Made by a program: the position numbers and the translations under genes. This document shows positions 51,813 through 60,700 of a DNA stretch of 64,000 nucleotides, one piece after another. This stretch comes from Winogradskya humida. GTDB lineage: Bacteria > Actinomycetota > Actinomycetes > Mycobacteriales > Micromonosporaceae. Below the pieces are notes generated by a model that saw only the letters and a program-made list of their open reading frames with translations, ran no database searches and was not told the origin of the DNA. The stretch covers positions 1-64,000 of the forward strand of contig NZ_BOMN01000129.1 of assembly GCF_016862215.1 (NCBI RefSeq). The letters run 5' to 3'. The first letter of the stretch is position 1. Each line of letters begins with the position of its first letter.

Positions 51813-53600
51813 GTGCCCCTGCACCGCAGCCTGATCGTGCGGCTGCTCGCCACCTCGATCCTGGTGGCGATCTGCGCGACCGTGACGACCGCCTGGCTCG
51901 TGGTCCAATCGACCACGCGGGCCGTCCGTCAGGAGCAGGGCCGGTCGCTGACGGACGACACCAGCGTCTACGACACGCTGCTCGGCTATGCGGCGTCCCA
52001 TAAGGACTGGTCGGAGGTCGGTCCCGTCGTCGCCGGACGCGCCCGCGCCCTCGGCCGCCGGATCACCCTCACGACCACGCAGGACCGGCAGATCATCGCC
52101 GACTCCGCCCCGGGGCCGTCGCTGGCCGATGCCCGGCCGTCGGCGACCGTCGACCCGCTGCACCTCGACGGGAAACTGACCGGCGGCACGCAGACCATCG
52201 ACCCGCGCGCGGCCGGGCCGTACAAACTGACCTCCACCGAGCGCCGGACGCTGCGGGCCGCCGCGGACAAGCAGGTCTCCTGTCTCACCAAGGCGGGGAT
52301 CGCCGCCGAGATCTCTGTCGCGGCGAACGGCCGGCCGACTGTCCGGCAACCCGGCACCACCACCGCGATCACCTATCCGGACTGCCCGGCGGGCCCGGAC
52401 CTCGACGAGCCGACAAAGACCGAGGAACCGGCCCTCGACCAGCTCACCACGATGACCCTTGCGTGCCTGGGCACCAACAACTACCGGGCGAAGATCTATA
52501 TAGGTCCGGACTTCACGTCCATGTTCGGCGAAAGCGAGAAGACCCCCAGCGTCGCCCGCGCGAAACAGGTCCGGGCCTGCGTGGTGGAGTCGCGGCAGGC
52601 CCAGCTCAAGCCGTACGTCGCGCCCGCGGCCCTCCTCTTCGTGACCGACCCGGCCGCCGGCACCACCCAGCCGACGTTCAACCTGTCGCGCGCCAACCTG
52701 ACCCGCATCGCCGCGGTGACCGGTGCCGTCCTGCTGCTGGCGATCCTGATCACCGTGCTGGTCGGTGCGCGCCTGGTCCGGCCACTGCGCACGCTCACCG
52801 AGGCGGCGCGGCGCCCGGTCGAGGACCAGGCCCGAGTGCCGGTCACCACCAACGACGAGATCGGTTACCTGGCGACCGCGCTCAACGACCTGGCGCGGCG
52901 CCGGGAACAGACCGAACAGCAGCGCAGGGCGATGGTCAGCGACGTGGCGCACGAGTTGCGTACGCCGCTGACGAACATGCGTACCTGGCTGGAAGCCGCG
53001 CAGGACGGCCTGGCGCCCACCGACCCGCAGCTGCTCGCCCTGCTGCTGGAGGAAACGGCGTTGCTGCAGCACGTCATCGACGACCTGCGCGACCTGGCCG
53101 CCGCCGACGCGGACACCCTGCGCATCCACCCCGAGCCCACCTACATCAACGACGCCCTCGACCAGGTCGTCGAGGCCCACCGCGGCGCCACCGGGGTCCG
53201 GCTCACCCTCGCATGCGACGGCGACCCCGAAGTGATCGTCGACCCCGTCCGCCTGCGCCAGCTCGTCGGCAACCTGGTCTCCAACGCCGTCCGGCACACC
53301 CCGCCCGGCGGCTCGGTCACCGTCCGTTCCCGGGTCACCGGCGGCCGGCTCACCATCTCCGTCGCCGACACCGGCGTCGGCATCGCCCCGGACGACCTGC
53401 CCAAAGTCTTCGACCGGTTCTGGCGCGCGGACGGCTCCCGCAGCAGGCACACCGGCGGCAGCGGCCTCGGCCTGGCCATCGCCCGCAAACTCACCGAAGC
53501 CCACGGCGGCACCATCTCGGCCACCAGCACCGTCGGCGCAGGCTCGACCTTCACCGTGACCATGCCCGTCACGCTGCCCGTCTCACCTGCGCCGGTCTGA
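51813..53600 (+). CDS. Sensor histidine kinase with four-cysteine external domain, module A
   Basis: Membrane kinase of 595 residues. Helix 1 is near residues 10-30 and helix 2 near 290-310. The external domain between them has cysteines at 157, 191, 218 and 256. A HAMP segment follows (VRPLRTLTEAARRPVEDQAR). The HisKA box is MVSDVAHELRTPLTNMRTWL, and the ATPase domain contains LVGNLVSNAVRHTPPGGSVT and RHTGGSGLGLAIARKL. The GTG at 51813 aligns with the paralogue (VPLHRSLIVRLL against VPMHRSLTVRLL); a TTG nine bases earlier overlaps the regulator stop. It presumably phosphorylates the adjoining OmpR-type regulator. Confidence 0.92.
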   Translation: MPLHRSLIVRLLATSILVAICATVTTAWLVVQSTTRAVRQEQGRSLTDDTSVYDTLLGYAASHKDWSEVGPVVAGRARALGRRITLTTTQDRQIIADSAPGPSLADARPSATVDPLHLDGKLTGGTQTIDPRAAGPYKLTSTERRTLRAAADKQVSCLTKAGIAAEISVAANGRPTVRQPGTTTAITYPDCPAGPDLDEPTKTEEPALDQLTTMTLACLGTNNYRAKIYIGPDFTSMFGESEKTPSVARAKQVRACVVESRQAQLKPYVAPAALLFVTDPAAGTTQPTFNLSRANLTRIAAVTGAVLLLAILITVLVGARLVRPLRTLTEAARRPVEDQARVPVTTNDEIGYLATALNDLARRREQTEQQRRAMVSDVAHELRTPLTNMRTWLEAAQDGLAPTDPQLLALLLEETALLQHVIDDLRDLAAADADTLRIHPEPTYINDALDQVVEAHRGATGVRLTLACDGDPEVIVDPVRLRQLVGNLVSNAVRHTPPGGSVTVRSRVTGGRLTISVADTGVGIAPDDLPKVFDRFWRADGSRSRHTGGSGLGLAIARKLTEAHGGTISATSTVGAGSTFTVTMPVTLPVSPAPV

Positions 53601-53609
53601 CTCGACGCA

Positions 53610-54143
53610 TCAGTCCGTGAAGGCCTTCCGGCGGCACTCCTGAATCTTGGGCGACCCGAAGTCCCCGTCCGGGCCGATCTCGGCGAGGCCGAACTGGGCG
53701 GTGTCCGGGTCGGGCACCGTCAGTTTGTAGCCCGCGGCCTTGGCGCACAGGTACCACTCGCGCTGGTTGTCCTTGAAGGCCACCAGGTCGGTGCGCTTCT
53801 GGTGCTCGTCGAACGCCTCGGGCTGCAGGGGCAGGCAGGTGGCGAGCGCGGCTCTGCCCTTCGCGTCGTCGGCGATGATTCCGCCCTTTGCGATCAGGGT
53901 CTCCGCGCTGCTTTCGTACTCGGGACCGCCGTTCGTGACCATGCAGCCGGCCCAGGGCGCGGCCATGGACAGTTTGTCGTCCTCGGTGGCGTCGAAAGCG
54001 AACACCGGCCGTGCGGCGGCGCTCGAGGATGGCGCCGGTGCGGAGCGCAAGGTGGCGACGGAGGGTGTTTCCGTGGTCCCGCCGGAACAGCCGGAGAGAA
54101 CGCAGGCGAGACCGGCGGCCATGATGGCGAAGCGATAAGACAT
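53610..54143 (-). CDS. Four-cysteine lipoprotein, module B
   Basis: Lipoprotein of 177 residues with lipobox LSGC (anchor cysteine 19) and a Ser/Ala/Pro tether starting TPSVATLRSAPAPSSSAAA, recognisably like VATLIPPSASAAPSASAA in module A. Mature-domain cysteines are at 67, 103, 133 and 170 (WAGCMVTNG, ATCLPLQ, YLCAKAAGYKL, IQECRRKAF). It follows its kinase gene by 24 bases on the same strand, whereas in module A the lipoprotein comes first. Its stop lies nine bases from the stop of the convergent kinase A. Confidence 0.8.
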   Translation of the reverse strand: MSYRFAIMAAGLACVLSGCSGGTTETPSVATLRSAPAPSSSAAARPVFAFDATEDDKLSMAAPWAGCMVTNGGPEYESSAETLIAKGGIIADDAKGRAALATCLPLQPEAFDEHQKRTDLVAFKDNQREWYLCAKAAGYKLTVPDPDTAQFGLAEIGPDGDFGSPKIQECRRKAFTD

Positions 54144-54167
54144 GGGCGGGACTGTCACACAGCAATG

Positions 54168-55925
54168 TCAGGACATTTTTAGGCTCACGGTGAACGTGGT
54201 TCCCACGCCGGGAGCACTCTCGACGGTGATGGTGCCGCCGTGGGCCCCGGCGATCTGGCGGGCGATCGACAGGCCGAGCCCGCTGCCTCCGGTGCTGCGG
54301 CTACGGGACTCGTCGGCACGCCAGAACCGGTCGAAGACCTTCGGCAGGTCGGCGGCGGCGATGCCCGTCCCCGTGTCGGCGACCTCGATGGTGAGCCGCC
54401 CGTCCAGGACCCGGGAGCGGACGGTGACGGAGCCTCCGGGTGGGGTGTGCCGGACGGCGTTGGAGACCAGGTTGCCGACGAGCTGGCGCAGGCGGACAGG
54501 GTCGACCATCACCTCCGGGTCGCCCTCGCACTCAAGGGCCAGCGGGACCGGGGCAGCGCCGCGGTGGGCCTCGACGACCTGCTCCAGGGCGTCGTTCACG
54601 AACGTGGGCTCCGGGTGGACGCGCAGGGTACCGGCGTCCGCGGCGGCCAGGTCGCGCAGGTCGTCGACGATGTGCTGCAGTTGCGCGGTCTCGTCGTGCA
54701 GCAACGTGAGCAGCGGCTCGTCCACCGTGGCCAGTCCGTCGCGGACGGCCTCCAGCCAGGTACGGATGTTGGTCAACGGGTTGCGCAGCTCGTGCGCCAC
54801 ATCGCTGACCATGGCCTGCCGCAGCTGCTCCGACCGCTCGCGACGCTCGGCCAGCTCGTTGAGCGCGGCGGCCAGATAGCCGATCTCGTCACGCCGGCCC
54901 ACCGGGACCCGCGGATGGTCGCCCGGCCGGTGGGCGGCTTCGGTCAGTGCCCGCAGCGGCCGGGTGAGTCGGCGACCGACGGTGACGGTCAGCAGCCCGA
55001 CGAACAAAAGCACCCCGGCGGTGGCGGTCCCGGTCCGCAGGACGTTGTCCCGGGAGAGCGGGAAGACCACCTGGGCGGTGGGATCAACAGGATCGGTGAC
55101 GAACAGCAGGGCGGCCGGAGCGACGTACGGCTCGAGCTGCGTACGCCTCGCCTGGTCCAGACAGCCGGCAGCCCGCGCCGTCCGGGCCGCACTGGGCTGT
55201 TCCGTGGCCGGGTCGACGATGGCGAGCACCAGATCGGGGGTCAGCCACACCCGGTCGACATCCGTCTCGCCCGCACAGGCAGCGACGAGTTCGCGCAACA
55301 CGGTCAGCGGCTGTTGCTCGGTGCGGGTCGCCGCGGGGACGAGCTCGCACGGACTGTCCTGCTTGCCGAGATCGGTGACGACCACCTTCGGGCGCCCGTA
55401 CGGCCCGGTGACGACCTCGCCCTCACCGCCGAAGCGGCGCAGGCACTCCAGAGATCGGGCCAGGTCGGCACGGATCTGCCGCTGTTCGGCCGGCGAGAGC
55501 TTGAAAGGGCCGACAAGCCGGGGATCAATGCGATCGGTACGCCCGGAGAGCCCGAGATCCACCGCGAGCGGGTCGATCGTCGCGGACGGCCGCGCGGACG
55601 CCAGCGACGGCCCGGCCATCGAGTCGGCGATGACCCGCCGGTCTTCGCTCATGAGGGTGATGCGCCTGTTGAGCTTCGTGGCGCGCGCGGTGATCAGCGG
55701 CTGCACGCCGGACCAGCCGGGATGCGTCGCGGCATACCCGAGCAGTTCGTCGTAGACGCTCTTGTCGTCGCTCAGTGACTGCCCGATCTGCTGCTTGATG
55801 GTCCGCGACGTGAGCTGCGACGCGATCCAGGAGGTGGCCAGCACAGCGACGGCGGCGATCGCCAGGGAGGCCACCAGCAGCCGGACCGTCAGGCTGCGGT
55901 GCATCGGTACGCGGGGGGCGTACAT
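54168..55925 (-). CDS. Sensor histidine kinase with four-cysteine external domain, module B
   Basis: Kinase of 585 residues, paralogous to the one at 51.8 kb along its whole length. Helix 1 is near residues 12-33 and helix 2 near 290-310. External cysteines are at 161, 193, 217 and 255, against 157, 191, 218 and 256 in the paralogue. Both end the external domain with PYVAPAALLFVTDP. The HisKA box is MVSDVAHELRNPLTNIRTWL, with Asn replacing Thr after the Arg. The ATPase domain has LVGNLVSNAVRHTPPGGSVT. The ATG overlaps the regulator stop by one base (TGATG). Confidence 0.92.
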   Translation of the reverse strand: MYAPRVPMHRSLTVRLLVASLAIAAVAVLATSWIASQLTSRTIKQQIGQSLSDDKSVYDELLGYAATHPGWSGVQPLITARATKLNRRITLMSEDRRVIADSMAGPSLASARPSATIDPLAVDLGLSGRTDRIDPRLVGPFKLSPAEQRQIRADLARSLECLRRFGGEGEVVTGPYGRPKVVVTDLGKQDSPCELVPAATRTEQQPLTVLRELVAACAGETDVDRVWLTPDLVLAIVDPATEQPSAARTARAAGCLDQARRTQLEPYVAPAALLFVTDPVDPTAQVVFPLSRDNVLRTGTATAGVLLFVGLLTVTVGRRLTRPLRALTEAAHRPGDHPRVPVGRRDEIGYLAAALNELAERRERSEQLRQAMVSDVAHELRNPLTNIRTWLEAVRDGLATVDEPLLTLLHDETAQLQHIVDDLRDLAAADAGTLRVHPEPTFVNDALEQVVEAHRGAAPVPLALECEGDPEVMVDPVRLRQLVGNLVSNAVRHTPPGGSVTVRSRVLDGRLTIEVADTGTGIAAADLPKVFDRFWRADESRSRSTGGSGLGLSIARQIAGAHGGTITVESAPGVGTTFTVSLKMS

Positions 55926-56617
55926 CAGAGGCTTGTGGCAGTGAGTTTGTAGCCGACGCCATAGACGGTGAGTAACCGGGACGGCCGCCGGGGGTTGGGC
56001 TCGATCTTGCGCCGCAGGTTGAGCACGTGCACATCGATGCTGCGCTCCACCGAGTCACGCTCCACACCGTTGGTGTGCTTGAGCAGCTGGCCGCGCGTGA
56101 AGACCCGGTCGGGCGACCCGGCCATCGCGGCGAGGATCGCGAACTCCCCCGGCGTACATTCCACCGGTTCTTCGCCGATCCGCACCTCATGGCGGGCCAG
56201 ATCGACGGTGACCGCCCCGACGCGCAGCGTGGTCACACCGGCACCTGTCTGCCCCGCACTGCGCCGGAGCAGCGCCCGGACCCGGGCCAGCAACTCCCGG
56301 GGGCTGTACGGCTTGGTCAGATAGTCGTCCGCCCCGCCCCGGAACCCGGCCAGCAGATCATTCTCGCCGGACCGGGCGGTGAGCATCAGGATGGGGATCC
56401 CCGATTCCTCCCGCAGGATCCGGCACAGGCTCAGCCCGTCCAGCCCCGGCAACATCAGATCGAGCACCAGCAGATCCGGTGGCCGCCGCCGCGCCTGCGT
56501 CAGCGCGACCCGCCCGTCGTGCACCACGACCGCGTCATGGCCGTCGGCGCCCAGATACCGCCGCATGACCTCGGCCTGGGCGGGATCATCCTCGGCGACC
56601 AGCAGGTACGCACACAC
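55925..56617 (-). CDS. OmpR/PhoB-type response regulator, module B
   Basis: Regulator of about 230 residues, paralogue of the one at 51.1 kb. The receiver has YLLVAEDDPAQAEVMRRYLG, LLVLDLMLPGLDGLSL and ADDYLTKPYSPRELLARVRA. The winged helix has VECTPGEFAILAAMAGSPDR and IDVHVLNLRRKIEPNPRRPS. The GTG at 56617 aligns with the paralogue start and lies exactly six bases after TATAGT, arguing for a leaderless mRNA. An ATG at 56644 would add nine residues but overlaps the promoter. It heads the operon regulator, kinase, lipoprotein. Confidence 0.92.
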   Translation of the reverse strand: MCAYLLVAEDDPAQAEVMRRYLGADGHDAVVVHDGRVALTQARRRPPDLLVLDLMLPGLDGLSLCRILREESGIPILMLTARSGENDLLAGFRGGADDYLTKPYSPRELLARVRALLRRSAGQTGAGVTTLRVGAVTVDLARHEVRIGEEPVECTPGEFAILAAMAGSPDRVFTRGQLLKHTNGVERDSVERSIDVHVLNLRRKIEPNPRRPSRLLTVYGVGYKLTATSL

Positions 56618-56623
56618 GCGACG

Positions 56624-56629
56624 ACTATA
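56624..56629 (-). promoter_or_regulatory. TATAGT -10 box, leaderless start of response regulator B
   Basis: Minus strand TATAGT, six bases (CGTCGC), then GTG at 56617. This is the closest to a consensus -10 among the GTG leaderless sites here. Confidence 0.6.
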
Positions 56630-56706
56630 GGTGCCGTCGATCATCGCGCCCGGAAAGCTAACAGGATCCTAAAGAACTGACCGCGATGCCACGCGTATCG
56701 CCCTTG

Positions 56707-56712
56707 TATCGT
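56707..56712 (+). promoter_or_regulatory. TATCGT -10 box, leaderless start of the nuclease-fold gene
   Basis: TATCGT, six bases (CGGAGC), then GTG at 56719. The GGAGC abuts the codon and is too close for a normal ribosome site. Confidence 0.5.
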
Positions 56713-56718
56713 CGGAGC

Positions 56719-57666
56719 GTGCCGCTGCCCCGTGTCCGACTTCGCCGGGGCCGGGCCGTCGTCGCTCTCGTCGCCCTCGCGGTGCTCATCAGCGGGGACC
56801 GTGCGCCCGCCCGGCGTGCACCTGTCCAGACTCCGGCCCCACGGCTGGCGACCGCTCTGGATGCGCTGGCCGGCCCGGCTTCCGCCGGCGACCTGGACGT
56901 CATGACCTTCAATCTCAGGTACGCGAGCAGCGCCACCCCCAACTCCTGGGCGCAACGGCGACCGGTGGTGCGTACCGTGCTGACAACCGAGAAGCCCGAC
57001 CTGATCGGCACCCAGGAAGGCCTCGCCCACCAGTTACGCGATGTCGCCGCCGACCTGGGCGACACCTACCGCTACATCGGTACGGGCCGGGAGGGCGGCA
57101 ACCGCGGCGAGCACATGGCGATCTTCTACGACGCGACCCGCCTGGCACCCCTGGAGACCGGGAATTTCTGGCTCTCCGGATCGCCCCGGACACCGGGCTC
57201 CGTCGGCTGGGACGCCCGCCAGCCCCGGATGGCCACCTGGGTGCTCTTCGCCGACTCCACGACCGGCCGCCGCTTCTACGCCGTCAACACCCACCTGGAC
57301 AACCGGGGCACGGAAGCCCGCCGCCACGGCGCCGAGCTCATCAGGCAGACCCTCGCCGCGTTCGGCCCACTCCCGATCGTGCTGACCGGCGACTTCAACT
57401 CCGCCGCGGAACCGGGCAGCCCGGCGTACGCCATCCTGGCCTCCCCCACCGCCTACGACGACACCTGGACCACAGCACCCCGGCGCGGCCCGGCCTACGC
57501 CACGATCCACAACTACCAGCCCCTGATCCCCGGCGGCGAACGCGACGACTGGATCCTCTGCACCCCGGGCACCACCGTGCTGGCCACGCTGATGAACACC
57601 TACCGTGACGCCTTCCAGTACCCGAGCGACCACCTCCCGGTGGAAGCCCGCCTGCGTCTACCCTGA
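56719..57666 (+). CDS. Secreted endonuclease/exonuclease/phosphatase-fold protein
   Basis: Exported Mg-dependent phosphodiesterase-fold protein of about 315 residues. The hydrophobic leader RAVVALVALAVLI near residues 12-25 is an uncleaved anchor or signal. Active-site blocks in order: DVMTFNLRYASS (Asn), LIGTQEGLAHQLRD (Glu), VNTHLDNRGTEARR (His), VLTGDFNSAAEPGS (Asp/Asn) and YPSDHLPVEARL (Asp-His). The substrate may be nucleic acid, sphingomyelin-like lipid or inositol phosphate. The GTG at 56719 is leaderless by spacing; an ATG at 56686 would include the promoter-like region. It is divergent from regulator B. Confidence 0.87.
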   Translation: MPLPRVRLRRGRAVVALVALAVLISGDRAPARRAPVQTPAPRLATALDALAGPASAGDLDVMTFNLRYASSATPNSWAQRRPVVRTVLTTEKPDLIGTQEGLAHQLRDVAADLGDTYRYIGTGREGGNRGEHMAIFYDATRLAPLETGNFWLSGSPRTPGSVGWDARQPRMATWVLFADSTTGRRFYAVNTHLDNRGTEARRHGAELIRQTLAAFGPLPIVLTGDFNSAAEPGSPAYAILASPTAYDDTWTTAPRRGPAYATIHNYQPLIPGGERDDWILCTPGTTVLATLMNTYRDAFQYPSDHLPVEARLRLP

Positions 57667-57754
57667 GCGGCGTCTAGGGGGATTCGCCTATCAGATGTAC
57701 CCGGTCGCCGGTTCGCCGGCGGCTGAGCTGTGAGGATGAAGCCCGTGGCGCGGC

Positions 57755-60700
57755 TCAGCGAACGGTGTCGTGCCGCCTCAGGCCCGCCCCGATCGCCTCG
57801 ATGACCCTCGGTCGCAGGTCGGCGGCCCGGATGACCGCGTCGACGGAGCCGACCTCGACGGCGCGCCGGATGTCGTGGACGCGGTCGAACTCGGTGGCCA
57901 CCTCCGCGAGTTTCTCGGTGCGGACCGTGGCACGGGTCTCGCTCAGCCGGGCGTGCAGCTCGGCCCGTTCGGCGCCGCCCTCGGCGTCCTGGACCTGTTC
58001 CTGCAGCTGACGCACCCGCGGGTCCGCGGCCGTACGCTCGTTGACCTCGCCGGTGAACACGACGGCCGCGGCCGGGGCGCCGCCCAGGACCGAGGCGAAG
58101 GAGCCTTCGAGCGCCAGCACGGTCATGCTGGGGTTGAGCGCCTTGGAGAAGACGACGAACGCGCCACCGTGGTAACGCGAGATCACGCAGAACACGATGG
58201 GGCCGCGGAAGTTGACGATCGCGCGGCCGATCTCGGCGCCGTACTCCAGCTGGAGGTTGCGCATCGACTCGGGCGAGCCGTCGAAGCCGGACAGGTTCGC
58301 CAGGACGACCAGGGGACGGTTGCCGCTGGCCGCGTTGATCGCCCGGGCTGCCTTCTTGGACGACTGCGGGAACAGTGTGCCCGACGTGTAGGTGTCGGGG
58401 CCGTCCGTGGGGGGAAACCCGCGCCGCGGGATCTGCCGGGACTCGACGCCGAGCAGGCACGCCGGGATGCCGCCGAGGTGCACGTCCTGCACCACCAGCG
58501 TCTCCGAGTCGGCCATGCCGGCCCAGCGCTCCAGCGGCGGGTGGTCCTGGTCGGCGAGCGCGCGCATGACCGTACGGATGTCGAAGGGTTTTTTGCGATC
58601 CGCGTTGTGCTCGGCGGAGAAGATCTCCCCGACCGTCGTGAAGTCGCTGCCCTCGAGCTTGTGCGGGTAGACGGTGATGTCGCGGTTGACGGGATCCTCG
58701 GTCGCCGCCGGGCGCGGTGTCCGCTCACCGGGGACGACGTACGTGTGGTCGTAGTGGGCCATGAGCACGTCGCGTGCGGCGGCCAGGTTCGGAGCCCAGT
58801 ACTGGGCCTGGCCGTTGGGACCCATCACCCGGTCGTAGCCGCCGATGCCGAAGTTGTCCTCGGCCGAGACGCCGCCGGAGAAGTCCAGGGACTGCTTACC
58901 GGTCAGCACCATCGCCGAGTCCGGCGTCATGACCAGGATGCCCCTGGTGTGCATCAGCATCGTGGCCTCGGCGTTCCAGTACGGCTGCGCCCCGACGTTG
59001 ATACCGGCGGCCACGATGTTGATCTCGCCGCCGTCCTGGGTGAACTCGACGATGCGCTTGAGCGCGGCGGCGACCCAGTCCATGTTCTCGGTGCCACTGG
59101 TCATCGAGATACGCGCACCCGATGACAGGGCGTACCACTCCAGCGGCACCCGCAACCGCCCGGCGAGATCGAGGGCGGCGATGACGCGCCGGCATTCCGG
59201 CTCGGACAGCGCGCCCAGGGACTTCGTCGGATCACCCAGCAGGACCACCCGGCTGATGCCCTGGGGGTGACGCGGGGACACGGTGGTGATGACCCCGGCG
59301 ACCAGCGCCGCCTTGTTCAAGCCCGGATCGCGCCGCACCGGCACCAGCGTGTGCGTGGCGTCCAGGTCGTACTCGGCGAACTCACCGAGCAGACCCGTCA
59401 GCTCGTACGGGTAGACGGTGCCGCGCCGCGCCGCCCGCAGCACCTTCTGCCGGTAGTCGTCCAGCGGCTGCAGCGCCTCGGTGGGAGGCTCCCCCACGTG
59501 CCATCGCGCGGTGGTGTCCGGGTCGAACACCACCCGGATCGCGACCTCGGTCAGCTCGCCGGTGGGGGTACGCCGCCGCACGATGAACTGGATCTCCTCC
59601 AGACCGGCCCCCACAGCGGCCGGCTCGACCCGTTCCACCAGCTCCGCGAGGTAGCCGGAGGTCACCTCGGTCGGCGGCCAGACATAGATGACAATGCGGT
59701 TGGTGTCGAATCGTGTGTGCTGCGAACGCTGCGCCTGGACAGTGCGGATCGCGTCAAGACAGCCGAGCAGCGGATCCTCCACCGAAGGCAGTGCCGCAAG
59801 CCGGCCGTCGCTCTCGCGCAGCGGCGTCACGTCGCGCACCTGTGCCATGGCGACGAGCCGCCGGTCGGCGGGGTTGCTGCGGGCAGCGGCCTCGAACAGG
59901 TAGATCTCCTCGTCCGCCGAGGGCAGCCGGGTGAGGTCGAACTCGCGGAACCGGTGCAGCTGCAGCCGCTGGGCGATCTGCGGGTGCAGGCCACGGATCA
60001 GCCGGTCCTCGGCGAACGTGCCGTCCTGCGGGCGGAACGTGAAGTGATGGTGCATCACCGCGCCGCGGGTCCCGGCAACCGTGGTGGTGATCCGCCGCAC
60101 GGCCGCGGGCAGCGGATGCTCCGCGAGCACGGCGGCGAGCCGGGCCGCCATCGCCACGGCGTCCGGCTGGTCCTCCCACGCCACGTAGAGGTCGGCCACC
60201 AGGTCACCGGCGGTCCCGGTCGCCAGGGCGCCGACCGCGTCCACGGCGGCGGGCAGCGCGTGGATGTCGACGGCGGTGGCGGCGACGTGGGTCACGCCGG
60301 CCGGGCCGTGGTGCTCCGCGATGACGAAGTCCTCGTGGGTGGTGAGGGCCGCCAGCCACCGGTTGCCGTAGTACCGGCGGGTCAGCACCTCGAGCAGCGG
60401 CGCGTGGCTGGGCACCGGCCGGCCGATCCGCTGTCCCAGCAGCCGCACCAGCGGCTGCGAGCTCGCCACCAGAGCCTGGATCCGCTCCGCGCGGTCCGGC
60501 GTGGCGGGGTTCTCGTCCAGGTAGCGCAGACCCGCCCGCACCCTGGTGTAGACCGTCGCCCGGTCGCGGCGCAGCAGCGGCTGGGTGAACCAGCGGAACA
60601 CCACCCCGCGGGCCAGGTCCGCCACCGCGGGGAAGCGCACCTGCGTGGCGCTGATCAGGTGGTCCAGGGCAGGCCCGGCGTGTTCGCCCAGCGGCTCGGC

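Noticed and set aside
57722..57759. Inverted repeat GCTGAGC/GCTCAGC at the carboxylase stop codon as a terminator
   Set aside because: Seven-base arms with a 24-base loop are weak, and one arm lies inside the coding end. Not strong enough to list.
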